DNA from: Planctomycetota bacterium
Lineage (GTDB): Bacteria; Planctomycetota; Planctomycetia; Planctomycetales; Planctomycetaceae
DNA: 35,739 bases
NCBI GenBank assembly: GCA_027624335.1
Contig: JAQBWV010000043.1
Location: forward strand, 1-35,739
Direction of reading: 5' to 3'
Shown: piece by piece, positions 1 to 7,881 of the stretch
Numbering within the stretch: the stretch's first letter is position 1
How the letters are laid out: each line of letters starts with the position of its first letter
Program-made: the position numbers and the translations under genes
Notes under the pieces: generated by a model
Told to the model about the DNA's origin: nothing
The model's input: only the letters and a program-made list of their open reading frames with translations
The model's database searches: none

Positions 1-7
1 CCGTTTT

Positions 8-80
8 CACAAAACCGCCTCCTGTGCTGAAACAAAGTCGCCTGCTCAAAACGACTTACGCACAGAAAGGCGGTTTTGTG
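8..80. other. Nested imperfect hairpin upstream of dprA
   Basis: A 13-base perfect inverted repeat (8-20 with 68-80) encloses a second stem (ctgtgc 22-27 with gcacag 60-65) and a third (aagtcg 35-40 with cgactt 52-57). The three stems are co-linear, so the whole 73 bases can fold as one long interrupted hairpin. There is no clear T-run after it on either strand, so a plain intrinsic terminator is not certain. It could be a terminator for a gene to the left, a structured RNA leader or a dispersed palindromic element. The pairing is seen directly; the function is unknown. Confidence 0.6.
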
Positions 81-112
81 TCATTCATTCAGTGAGAAAT
101 CCGGGCTAGAAT

Positions 113-1321
113 TTGAACTCAAAGGTTCACTTCTCCACAGACGGGCGGGCAAACTTGAACGACATAAACTACGACGCCGAACCGAACACGAACGACGAAG
201 ATTTTTCTGAATCGGATGCCGCACTCGTTACAGCGATCCGCCTGAATCTGGTGCCGGGGATTGGGCCTCGGCATCAGCGTTCGCTGCTGGATTACTTCGG
301 CGACCCTGAATCCATCTTCGCGGCGTCATTGACCGAACTGGAGCGGGTTTCCGGAGTCGGTCCGAAACTCGCCCGACTGATTCATGCGGCCAGGACAACG
401 GATCACGCCGAATCCGAAGTGAGAACCTGTCAGCAACACGGTTATCGGCTGCTGCGAATGGGCACGGATGAATATCCCGAAAACCTGACCGAAGTCTGCG
501 ACGCACCGCTCATTCTGTACTGTCGAGGCGAACTGAAAGCTCAGGACAATCTCGCCGTTGGTATCGTTGGTTCCCGCCGCTGCACGTTGTACGGGACTCA
601 GCAGGCAGAGAGATTTGGACGGGCGCTGGCCATGGCCGGCATCACTGTCGTCAGCGGTCTGGCAAGAGGGATCGACGCTGCGGCTCATCGCGGAGCACTC
701 GCGGCGGGCGGGCGAACGATTGCTGTTTCAGCGACCGGGCTGAACCACATTTATCCTCCCGAGCATGTCGAACTGGCCGAGCAGATTTCAAAAAACGGAG
801 CCGTCGTCTGCGAGTCGCGACTTGATCAACAGCCGACGTCGGGAATTTTTCCACAGCGAAACCGCATCATCAGCGGATTGTCTCTGGGCGTCGTCATTAT
901 CGAAGCCAATCGAAAAAGTGGAGCACTTCACACCGCGCGACACGCGATGGAGCAGGGCCGTGAAGTCATGGCGATCCCCGGTCGCATCGACAGTTTCGCC
1001 AGCGATGGCTGCAACGATCTGATCCGGGACGGCGCGACTTTGATTCGCAACGTCGATGACGTTATCGAAGCGCTGGGTCCGCTGGTCGAACCCGTCCAGA
1101 CAGAAGATCAGCAGGAAGTTCGCAGCCCTCGCGAACTCACGCTGAGCACGCAGGAACGCCTGATCCTGGACATGGTCACGTCCGAGCCCCAGCACCTGGA
1201 CGAGATCATTCGCACCGCAGAGATTGGCTCGTCCCGAGTTCTCGCAACACTGACCGTGCTTGAGATGAAGCGAATGGTCAAACGCCTGCCAGGTGGATTT
1301 CTGGTTCGAGCGTTCAACTGA
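113..1321 (+). CDS. dprA: DNA-processing protein DprA
   Basis: 402 residues. DprA binds incoming single-stranded DNA during natural transformation and loads RecA on it; it acts in the cytoplasm. Residues about 38-92 carry two helix-hairpin-helix turns (VPGIGP, VSGVGP). The Rossmann-like DNA-binding fold follows from about 148, with IVGSRR (151-156), SGLARGIDAAAH (181-192) and a PQRNRIISG motif near 247. The last 60 residues form the DprA winged helix (DEIIR near 364). The length is normal for the family. The start is a TTG at 113 with only a weak ribosome site; the first 33 residues are acidic and not conserved in the family, so another TTG at codon 15 is possible. It stands alone here, with recA 32 kb further on in the same orientation. 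The family call is firm; the start is not. Confidence 0.95.
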   Translation: MNSKVHFSTDGRANLNDINYDAEPNTNDEDFSESDAALVTAIRLNLVPGIGPRHQRSLLDYFGDPESIFAASLTELERVSGVGPKLARLIHAARTTDHAESEVRTCQQHGYRLLRMGTDEYPENLTEVCDAPLILYCRGELKAQDNLAVGIVGSRRCTLYGTQQAERFGRALAMAGITVVSGLARGIDAAAHRGALAAGGRTIAVSATGLNHIYPPEHVELAEQISKNGAVVCESRLDQQPTSGIFPQRNRIISGLSLGVVIIEANRKSGALHTARHAMEQGREVMAIPGRIDSFASDGCNDLIRDGATLIRNVDDVIEALGPLVEPVQTEDQQEVRSPRELTLSTQERLILDMVTSEPQHLDEIIRTAEIGSSRVLATLTVLEMKRMVKRLPGGFLVRAFN

Positions 1322-1449
1322 CGCGACCAAATTCCGTGATTCCGCAAATGATCGCCGCCTCCAGTCACTACTGTTGCGGTGACCAGACAGCCAGAATAGA
1401 GTGATACAAGTTTTTTAAATAAATCATACATTGGTAGCGAGGTGAGCTA

Positions 1450-2355
1450 ATGTCGGGCGAAAAATGGTGGTGCGTACTGGTAGTTGCGGTCTGTCTGGCG
1501 AGTTGCCAGACGGCGTTCTGTGACGAAGAATCGTTTCTCGATCGACCTTCGCTTGGCATTCGCACAGTGGCCATCGCCGATGTCGAAAACCGACTGAAAG
1601 AGCTGAAGATTGACCCGCCGACCAAGATCGGTGTGATGGTCATGTTCGTGCAACCCTACAGCCCGGCCGAGAAGGCTGAGTTCAGCTTGTTTGACGTCAT
1701 ACTGAAGGTCGATCGTCAACTGATCCGCACGGCGGACGAGTTCGAAGAGGTGATGAAGAAGATGCAGATCGGACAGGAGTACCGGATTTCCGGTTACACG
1801 GGCAAGAAAACGAAGGACGGAATCGATTGGAAACGGGGCACGATCCGGATCAAACCCGTGACCGAACGGAACGTGATTTTCGGGCAACTGGAGCAGTCCA
1901 TCGACCAGATCTCGGGTGCGATCACCTATCGTCACCGGGACACAGAAGAGTATCTGAATCGCCGCAGCGAGATGTCCGTCTCTGTGAGAAAAGCAGGAGG
2001 CACGATCAGCAATCCGACGCTGCACATTCAACATGTCGCAAAGGACTGGCTGTTCATGACCCGGTTTGATATCCGAGGCGGTGACACGGTCCTTACGATT
2101 GGCCCTGTGAATTATTCGTCAGTCAACCGCGATAATGGGAGCCGTGGCATCTGGGAATGGTACAGACATGTGCTCGATGATGCGGAGCTGCAGAAACTGA
2201 ACCGTATTGTTGTCGCCGATGCTGTCACGTTAAGGTGCTCTGGCGAACAGTACCGAGTGGACCGCCAACTGACCGACCACGAACAAGGTCAGTTGAAGGC
2301 TGTGCTGATCGCTCATCAGGCTCTGCTGGCTGACGCCGCAAATGGTGACGGCTGA
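1450..2355 (+). CDS. Putative lipoprotein with a PDZ-like domain
   Basis: 301 residues. The N-terminus has a short hydrophobic stretch ending in a lipobox-like LASC, with Cys19 as possible lipidation site; cleavage after TAFC is an alternative, so it is exported either way. Residues about 55-125 read like a PDZ domain: VMVMFVQPYSPAEKAEF, then DVILKVDRQLIRTADEFEEVM, which fits the carboxylate-binding loop and the helix that follows. The remaining 170 residues show no motif I recognise. The ATG at 1450 has a GAGGTG ribosome site 6 bases upstream. The gene runs convergent with smpB. The role is unknown; a periplasmic adaptor or a substrate-binding PDZ protein is plausible. Confidence 0.75.
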   Translation: MSGEKWWCVLVVAVCLASCQTAFCDEESFLDRPSLGIRTVAIADVENRLKELKIDPPTKIGVMVMFVQPYSPAEKAEFSLFDVILKVDRQLIRTADEFEEVMKKMQIGQEYRISGYTGKKTKDGIDWKRGTIRIKPVTERNVIFGQLEQSIDQISGAITYRHRDTEEYLNRRSEMSVSVRKAGGTISNPTLHIQHVAKDWLFMTRFDIRGGDTVLTIGPVNYSSVNRDNGSRGIWEWYRHVLDDAELQKLNRIVVADAVTLRCSGEQYRVDRQLTDHEQGQLKAVLIAHQALLADAANGDG

Positions 2356-2371
2356 CACTACTGCCGTAGCC

Positions 2372-2420
2372 TGTGGCACTCACAAGAACTATCGGTACTG
2401 AGTCCGTTGAGGATGCCACA
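2372..2420. terminator. Possible convergent terminator hairpin
   Basis: Between the ends of the PDZ-like gene and smpB, tgtggca (2372-2378) pairs with tgccaca (2414-2420), extended inward by ctca (2379-2382) with tgag (2408-2411) across a 2-base bulge. The position between two gene ends supports a terminator role, but there is no T-run and the loop is about 25 bases. Confidence 0.35.
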
Positions 2421-2435
2421 AAGTCGACGCACCGA

Positions 2436-2930
2436 CTACTGATGCTTCAGCATCGCCTGGCGAATCTCTTTGCGGTCGGTTGTGCCTTTAAGCTTCTGCC
2501 GCTTGTCATAAAGGTTGCGGCCCTTCGCCAGGCCAATGCGAACCTTGATGCGGCCTCTCAGGAAGTAAACGTCGAGCGGAATCAGCGTGAAGCCCTGCTG
2601 CTCGGCACTTTCAGCAAACTTGTGAAGTTCGCGTTTGTGAACGAGCAGCTTGCGAGGCCGCTTCGGCTCGTGATTCATCAGGTTGGCCTGCGGGTATTCG
2701 TTAATGTTGGCTCCGATCAGCCACAGCTCCCCGTCGCGAACGCGCGCGTAAGCTTCTTCGATCGAAATCTTCGAGTTGCGAATACTCTTCACTTCGCTGC
2801 CGACCAGCGCGATCCCGCATTCCAACTCGTCGATGATGTTGTACTCGTGCCGCGCTTTGCGGTTCGTACAGACGTGCTTCGAGTTTGGATCGACGTCGTT
2901 CTTTTTCTTTTTGCTTTTCTTGCCGGCCAT
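2436..2930 (-). CDS. smpB: SsrA-binding protein SmpB
   Basis: 164 residues. SmpB binds the tRNA-like part of tmRNA and delivers it to stalled ribosomes for trans-translation. Family motifs are clear: NRKARHEY, the GIALVGSEVKS strand, the SISIEEA-like stretch as SKISIEEAYARV, and the basic KGRNLYDKRQ segment close to the C-terminus that enters the mRNA channel. The N-terminal lysine-rich stretch (GKKSKKKK) is longer than in many relatives. The start is the ATG at 2930. It lies 55 bases downstream of the TM2 gene on the same strand and may share its transcript. No tmRNA gene was recognised in the window. Confidence 0.97.
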   Translation of the reverse strand: MAGKKSKKKKNDVDPNSKHVCTNRKARHEYNIIDELECGIALVGSEVKSIRNSKISIEEAYARVRDGELWLIGANINEYPQANLMNHEPKRPRKLLVHKRELHKFAESAEQQGFTLIPLDVYFLRGRIKVRIGLAKGRNLYDKRQKLKGTTDRKEIRQAMLKHQ

Positions 2931-2985
2931 CTCGGTGATTTCTCAGTCAAAAACAGGCTGGAACAAACGCGACTTCTCAACGGGT

Positions 2986-3429
2986 TCACGAAGCCTGGCG
3001 AGTATAAGCAATTCGACGATTAACTTCGCTGATCTGCTCGTTCATTGTCCACAGATCGTAAAGTTGAAACAGCGCCAGCGGAATCGCCGACAGCCCGAAC
3101 GTCCACGGAACGAGGATCGCCAGCGAAAGCTCGATCAGTCCAGTGCCAACCTTACCCAGGTAAAAGCGATCGATCCCGAACGCTCCCAGCCAGGCCAGAA
3201 GAATCCAGGCGACATCGTAGCTGACCTCGCCAGGTTCGTATCGCTGATCACAGCTCCGATTCATTGACGGAATCAGAAAGAGATCAATGAACCACCCGAT
3301 GCCGAGCAGGCCGAGCGTGAAAAAATAGATCGTGCCGCTCACCGGTCGTCCGTAATAAAAGCGGTGAGCCCCGGTGAAGCCAAAGATCCAGGCCAGATAA
3401 CCAATCAGTACGCTATGAGTTCGTCCCAT
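2986..3429 (-). CDS. Tandem TM2-domain membrane protein
   Basis: 147 residues with two TM2 domains in a row. The first (about 10-56) has the motif GAHRFYYGR between two membrane helices; the second (about 71-128) has GIDRFYLGK in the same place. TM2 proteins are small inner membrane proteins of mostly unknown function. The ATG at 3429 has a strong GGAGG ribosome site. It lies upstream of smpB on the same strand and 248 bases after leuS, with a repeat element between it and leuS. Most TM2 proteins have a single domain, so the duplication is worth noting. Topology would be four membrane helices. Confidence 0.85.
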   Translation of the reverse strand: MGRTHSVLIGYLAWIFGFTGAHRFYYGRPVSGTIYFFTLGLLGIGWFIDLFLIPSMNRSCDQRYEPGEVSYDVAWILLAWLGAFGIDRFYLGKVGTGLIELSLAILVPWTFGLSAIPLALFQLYDLWTMNEQISEVNRRIAYTRQAS

Positions 3430-3493
3430 GTTTTCCTCCGGTCGCCGATTCGCTCGTCGCCTCAGAATCTTAGCCGGAAACTACTTATTTTCT

Positions 3494-3635
3494 TGTTCCT
3501 ACGCTCCGCGTGGGAATGCAATCCCCCGACGCTCTGCGTCGAAATCCGCATGACGACGCGGCAACGTGCAGGACGCGGAGCGTCGAAGCCGACGTTCCCA
3601 CGCGGAGCGCAGGAACGAGCGGAGCGTAGGAACGA
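3494..3635. repeat. GC-rich inverted repeat, likely dispersed intergenic element
   Basis: The left arm (3494-3540, containing acgctccgcgtgggaa and gacgctctgcgtc) is matched imperfectly and in inverse by the right arm (3572-3617, containing acgcggagcgtcg and ttcccacgcggagcg). An extra partial copy (gagcggagcgtaggaacgag) follows at 3616-3635. The unit built on ttcccacgcggagcg resembles repeats scattered between genes in planctomycete genomes (from memory, not checked). It fills most of the 312 bases between the leuS and TM2 reading frames' ends and holds no gene. Confidence 0.7.
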
Positions 3636-3677
3636 GAACGGATCTGAATCGGTCGGTGGGAACCGGCCCTGCGTCGA

Positions 3678-6365
3678 TCATCCTTTGACCACAAAGTTCA
3701 CCAGACGCCCCGGCACGATGACAACTTTGACGATCATTTTGCCTTCGAGATTACTCGCAACGGACGAGTTCTGTTTCGCCGCTTCTTCGATCGTGGCGTT
3801 ATCGGAACCAGCCGGAACTTTGATTCGCGCTTTCAGCTTACCGTTCACCTGGACGGGAACTTCAATCTCGGCTTCGGCGATCTTTGCTTCGTCAAATGTC
3901 GGCCACGGCTCAAAGGCGAGCGTGTTGTCGTGGCCGAGCAACTGCCAGAGTTCTTCGGCAATGTGCGGCGCAAACGGGCTCAAGAGAATCGTGAGCGTTT
4001 CCATCGCCGATTTCGGACGGACTTCCTGAGGACTGAACTCGTTCGTGAATTCCATCATTCGACTGATGGCCGTGTTGAACGAAAGCTTTTCGATGTCCTC
4101 GGTGACGGCCTTGATCGTCTTGTGAACAACCCGCTCCTGCTCCTCGGAAAGTTCCGCTTCCTGCACAGCCGGATTGAGGCGAACTTCATCGGCGAACTCG
4201 TCAGTAATCATTCGCCAGACTCGAGCGAGGAACCGGTAGACGCCTTCGACGCCTTTCATGCTCCACGGCTTCACCTGCTCCAGCGGCCCCATGAACATCT
4301 CATACAGCCGCAGCGAATCCGCACCGTAGTCTTTCACGACGTCGTCCGGATTGATGACGTTGCCGCGACTCTTAGACATTTTTTCCGCTTTTCCGTTTTC
4401 GTCAGCCTCGCCAAGGATCATTCCCTGGTTGACGAGTTTCTGGAACGGCTCGCAGGTACTGACATGGCCTCGGTCGAAGAGAACTTTGTGCCAGAATCTG
4501 GCATACAGAAGGTGAAGCACGGCGTGCTCGGCGCCGCCGACGTAGAGGTCGACGGGAAGCCAGCTTTTCTCGACTTCCGGATCAAGAAAGCAGTCGGCAT
4601 TCTTCGGATCGGCAAAGCGGAGGTAGTACCAGCACGAGCCTGCCCATTGCGGCATCGTGTTGGTTTCCCGTTTGAGCTTTGTGCCGTCTTCGGCGGTTTT
4701 ATAGAGCCATGATTCCGGAGCGGTGCTGAGCATCGGCTCGGGCGTGCCGGTCGGTTTGAACTTTTCCATTTCCGGCAGCACGACCGGAAGTTCGTCTGGC
4801 GAGTCAACTCGCATGAGTCCGGTTTCGTTGCCGTCGGCATCGAGTTCATGCCAGATCGGAAACGGCTCACCCCAGTACCGCTGCCGACTGAAGAGCCAGT
4901 CTCGGAGTTTGAAATTGACGGCCTGTTTTCCCAGTCCTGAGTTGTGAAGCCGGGCTGTGATCAGCGCTTTGAATTCATCAGTCGGAGTGCCGTCATACTC
5001 GCCCGAGTTAACCGCCACACCTTTCTCGGTGAAGACGGATGAAGGCTCGCGCGTAACATCTTCTGAATCCTTCCGGGCAACCACCGTGACAATTGGAATG
5101 CTGAACTTGACCGCGAATTCCCAGTCTCGTTCGTCGTGCGCGGGGACAGCCATGATCGCGCCGGTTCCGTAGCTGATCAGAACGTAGTCTGCGATCCAGA
5201 CGGGAACCTTCTCGCCGTTGACCGGGTTGATGGCGTAGCTGCCGGTGAAGACTCCGCTCTTGTCTTTGGCAAGGTCTGTTCGGTCGAGGTCGCTCTTGAG
5301 CGAAGCCTGCTTGACGTAAGCATCGACGGCTTCTTTCTGCTCGGGAGTTGTCAGCTTCTCAACGAACGAATGCTCCGGAGCGATGACCATGTAAGTCGCT
5401 CCGTAAAGCGTGTCCGGCCGCGTCGTGTAAACACGCAGAACGTCATCGCCAGGCTCTTCTGAGAAACCGGCTTCTGATCGCCACGTTTTCCATGACTCAA
5501 AATCGGCAGCGTCGCCCACGAAGAAGTCGACCTCCGCGCCGGTTGAACGACCGATCCAGTTGCGCTGCATGTCCTTAATCGATTCCGACCAGTTGAGATC
5601 GTCAAGTTCGTTGATCAGGCGGTCGGCGTAGGACGTGATGCGAAGCATCCACTGGCGAAGCGGGAAACGTTCGACGGGATGTCCGCCGCGTTCGCTCTTG
5701 CCGTCGACGATTTCTTCATTGGCCAGGACCGTGCCGAGAGCCGAGCACCAGTTGACCGGAGCTTCGTGCTGGTAGGCGAGTCGTTTGGAATCCTGATATC
5801 GCCGAACGGCATCGTCGCCTGCGGCCTGCACATCGTCAGGGATGGGCAGCTCGGCAATCGGTCGACCTTTGCCGGTGCGTTGCCTTCCGTCGGGGCCGGT
5901 CCATTCGCAGTCGGCGTCGTACCACGTGTCAAAAAGTTGAAGGAAGATCCACTGAGTCCAGCGGTAATAATCTTCGTCCGTCGTCGCGAACTCGCGACTC
6001 CAGTCGTAACTGAAACCGAGCATCTGCAACTGTCGGCGGAACTCGTCGATGTTCTTGTAGGTGGTGACTGCCGGGTGAGTCTGCGTCTTGATGGCGTACT
6101 CTTCGGCGGGAAGCCCGAACGCGTCCCAGCCCATGGGATGGAGAACCTGCTTGCCTCGGTTCCGTCCGTAACGACAGACAATATCCGTCGCGGTGTAGCC
6201 TTCCGGATGCCCGACGTGGAGGCCGGATCCCGACGGGTACGGAAACATGTCGAGCACGTAAAGCTTCTCGCGACCGGCTTCAAACGAATCGACTTTGAAG
6301 GTCTCGTTCTGCTTCCAGTAGTCCTGCCATTTCGGTTCGATCCGCTGAAAGTCGTAACGTGGCAT
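3678..6365 (-). CDS. leuS: Leucyl-tRNA synthetase
   Basis: 895 residues from the ATG at 6365. The enzyme charges tRNA-Leu with leucine in the cytoplasm. The class I signature is HVGH at about 50-53 (in [13 protein letters not shown]) and KMSKS is at about 662-666. The CP1 editing domain lies between, with [12 protein letters not shown] and [15 protein letters not shown], both typical of LeuRS editing sites. The C-terminal anticodon-binding and LeuRS-specific regions are present (ending in [11 protein letters not shown]). The open frame extends 6 codons further to a TTG, but the ATG at 6365 has a CGGAG ribosome site and starts the usual MPRYDF sequence. Length is normal for bacterial LeuRS. 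Transcribed toward the TM2 and smpB genes, but the repeat between suggests separate transcription. Confidence 0.97.
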   Translation of the reverse strand: MPRYDFQRIEPKWQDYWKQNETFKVDSFEAGREKLYVLDMFPYPSGSGLHVGHPEGYTATDIVCRYGRNRGKQVLHPMGWDAFGLPAEEYAIKTQTHPAVTTYKNIDEFRRQLQMLGFSYDWSREFATTDEDYYRWTQWIFLQLFDTWYDADCEWTGPDGRQRTGKGRPIAELPIPDDVQAAGDDAVRRYQDSKRLAYQHEAPVNWCSALGTVLANEEIVDGKSERGGHPVERFPLRQWMLRITSYADRLINELDDLNWSESIKDMQRNWIGRSTGAEVDFFVGDAADFESWKTWRSEAGFSEEPGDDVLRVYTTRPDTLYGATYMVIAPEHSFVEKLTTPEQKEAVDAYVKQASLKSDLDRTDLAKDKSGVFTGSYAINPVNGEKVPVWIADYVLISYGTGAIMAVPAHDERDWEFAVKFSIPIVTVVARKDSEDVTREPSSVFTEKGVAVNSGEYDGTPTDEFKALITARLHNSGLGKQAVNFKLRDWLFSRQRYWGEPFPIWHELDADGNETGLMRVDSPDELPVVLPEMEKFKPTGTPEPMLSTAPESWLYKTAEDGTKLKRETNTMPQWAGSCWYYLRFADPKNADCFLDPEVEKSWLPVDLYVGGAEHAVLHLLYARFWHKVLFDRGHVSTCEPFQKLVNQGMILGEADENGKAEKMSKSRGNVINPDDVVKDYGADSLRLYEMFMGPLEQVKPWSMKGVEGVYRFLARVWRMITDEFADEVRLNPAVQEAELSEEQERVVHKTIKAVTEDIEKLSFNTAISRMMEFTNEFSPQEVRPKSAMETLTILLSPFAPHIAEELWQLLGHDNTLAFEPWPTFDEAKIAEAEIEVPVQVNGKLKARIKVPAGSDNATIEEAAKQNSSVASNLEGKMIVKVVIVPGRLVNFVVKG

Positions 6366-7089
6366 GTCCGCAGTTCTCCGCAATTCTGGTTCAGCTCAGG
6401 CAGCAGGCCAGAGCTGGTTGGCATTCTTGACTGACGAGGAGTCCACGGTCAGCGGTTCGGTTCGCGGGACGTCGTGACTTCTCGAAGGGAGCGGTCAGTG
6501 TCATGGACACTCGGCAGCTTTGCAATCGACGATTCAGTGACTCAGTACCGGCGTGTGCTCGGTTCAGCACGCGAAAAAAACGCCTCGGTCGGCTGGGCGA
6601 CGGAGGCGTTTCGAAAAGTGGAACTGAACCGGGGGAGAGATCCGGGCCTGTTCCGAGCACTCTGAAACGGGCGGATCGAACAGCCAGCTCGGCAAGTCTG
6701 GGGGAACTCGCTCAGGCAAGGCTTGATTCCGCTTCGTCTCGCTTCTGACCCGTCCGTCGGTGTCGCAACAGATTTCGAATTCAGAAGCTGATTCCGGATG
6801 AGAATGTTGTTCTCGCGCCAGCGGTTTACAGACTTCGTGGCGAGCAGCCGGGACGAGAGAACAATTCGTCCCGACTGCCCGTATGCCACGAGCCAAACCT
6901 GCGCCTCGCCTTAAGATTCGTTGTCAGGTCAGGTGTTTCAAGGGTTTCTTCAGAGGGTGTCGGCTCTGAGGAAGCCGCAGCAGCGTCAATTCGCGGTGCA
7001 ATGTTCGGTTGCTCCCCGCTGGAATTCTCTTCTTCACGACAGGTGGAGAGAGAGGCAACTCGCCAGCAGGCGTACAACCAGAGGGATGA
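6366..7089. other. 724-base stretch without a convincing gene
   Basis: Lies between the leuS start and the end of the pilin-like gene. It contains one clear intrinsic terminator (6574-6611). An 83-codon frame on the minus strand (7077-6826, TTG start) has an acidic middle part rich in Glu, Ser and Pro, but it has no ribosome site and matches no family I know. Other open frames here read as noise. The leuS promoter must lie near 6366-6480; cagctc/gagctg (6392-6397 with 6411-6416) can form a small leader hairpin. Confidence 0.5.
6574..6611 (-). terminator. Intrinsic terminator, minus strand
   Basis: aaacgcctc (6578-6586) pairs perfectly with gaggcgttt (6603-6611), with a 16-base loop. On the minus strand the stem is followed by seven T residues (complement of the A-run 6574-6580), so it terminates transcripts coming from the right. 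The nearest gene in that direction is the pilin-like gene, which stops at 7090, about 480 bases earlier. Confidence 0.85.
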
Positions 7090-7392
7090 CTATTCGGCCA
7101 GAACTCCGCTACCGACAATGTCGTATTGGCTGTCGCAGGTATCGGATTCGTCGGAGTAGCTGCTGCCGGCTGTGCAGGCTTTACCTTCCGAATGAATTCC
7201 GTTGACGTAGAACGACTGATTGATGGAACCAAACGCTGCTCCGACGTCTTCGAGTTCGTTGTTGATATTGAATGAGATTTCCGACAGACCGACGACGACT
7301 CCGAGGACCGCGATCGTGGCAACCAGGATCAGCTCAGCAGAAACAATGAAGCCGTTTTCGTCGTTGATCAGTTTTGCGAATGTGTTAGTCAT
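7090..7392 (-). CDS. Flp-like / type IV pilin-like protein
   Basis: 100 residues. A short charged leader (MTNTFAKLINDENG) precedes a hydrophobic helix (FIVSAELILVATIAVLGVVV, 15-34), the layout of Flp and type IV prepilins cleaved after Gly14 by a prepilin peptidase. The conserved Glu falls at +6 (Glu20) counted from Phe15, not the usual +5. The C-terminal part is small, with Cys73 and Cys86 able to form a disulphide loop. Residues VGLSEISFNINNELEDVG resemble a widespread planctomycete pilin-like family (from memory). The ATG at 7392 has a GAGAGAG ribosome site. It is a single gene with no secretion ATPase or peptidase nearby. A sigma54-like promoter lies upstream and a terminator far downstream. 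Pilin assignment is likely; surface fibre formation is inference. Confidence 0.75.
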   Translation of the reverse strand: MTNTFAKLINDENGFIVSAELILVATIAVLGVVVGLSEISFNINNELEDVGAAFGSINQSFYVNGIHSEGKACTAGSSYSDESDTCDSQYDIVGSGVLAE

Positions 7393-7482
7393 GTTGTGCT
7401 CTCTCTCGTGGTGGCAGGTTTGAGTGGTGCGAGGCTTTACTGTTTGTTCTCAGCGTCTCGCGTTGGTTATGAATGGGTGTAA

Positions 7483-7498
7483 AGCAGACTGAATGCCA
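7483..7498 (-). promoter_or_regulatory. Sigma54-like promoter for the pilin-like gene
   Basis: Read on the minus strand the site is TGGCATTCAGTCTGCT. It has GG, exactly ten bases, then GC, which is the required -24/-12 spacing, and matches TGGCA and TGC of the consensus. The transcript would start near 7472, giving a leader of about 80 bases before the ATG at 7392. A match this good is expected about once by chance in a window of this size, so the support comes from its position. Confidence 0.45.
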
Positions 7499-7807
7499 GA
7501 ACGTAAAGTGAGCGCTAAAAAACCTGAATCTTCGACCGGATAGTGGCTGTAACTTACTTCACTTACACAGGTTACGATATTTTTATTTCCACCAGGCAGG
7601 GTCAGCATTCTCAGCAGGGCGATGTCGATGTTGCGGCGAGGCAACATCCAGTTGGCGACCAATTTTCCGGTTGGTGCCATAACCTCTTTGGCCAGCATCG
7701 GTTGAGGGTATGCTGCCAGCGACCACATCGCTGTGGTGCAGAATCAACAATCTGTCTCGACCGCAGACCTTCGACTGATCTCAAATGCAATGCCTCGTCG
7801 CAAACGA

Positions 7808-7846
7808 AGCAAGGCCCGGTGTTTTAAACACCGGGCCTTGCTTTTT
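7808..7846. terminator. Near-perfect palindromic terminator
   Basis: A 17-base arm (7808-7824) and its exact reverse complement (7826-7842) are separated by one base, so the hairpin closes through the TTTTAAA centre. Five T residues follow on the plus strand (7842-7846); on the minus strand the run is weaker (ttcgttt). It sits 36 bases beyond the stop of the TPR gene (minus strand) and most likely ends that transcript. The rest of 7393-7881 holds the pilin promoter and no convincing gene. Confidence 0.8.
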
Positions 7847-7881
7847 AGATCGTCAACAACCTGGCAGGAAACGGCTCTTGA

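Noticed and set aside
2373..3023. Open frame of 216 codons on the plus strand across smpB
   Set aside because: It lies opposite smpB, whose protein is unmistakable; the plus-strand translation has no family features.
6395..6410. 16-base identity (ctcaggcagcaggcca) between the leuS leader and the recA leader at 33077-33092
   Set aside because: One such match is not unlikely by chance in a window of this size, and the two lie in opposite orientation to their genes.
6384..6480. Possible T-box or other leader riboswitch before leuS
   Set aside because: Only a six-pair hairpin is visible; no T-box consensus was found.
7450..7728. Open frame of 92 codons on the minus strand before the pilin-like gene
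   Set aside because: No ribosome site, no recognisable domain, and it overlaps the likely promoter of the pilin-like gene.
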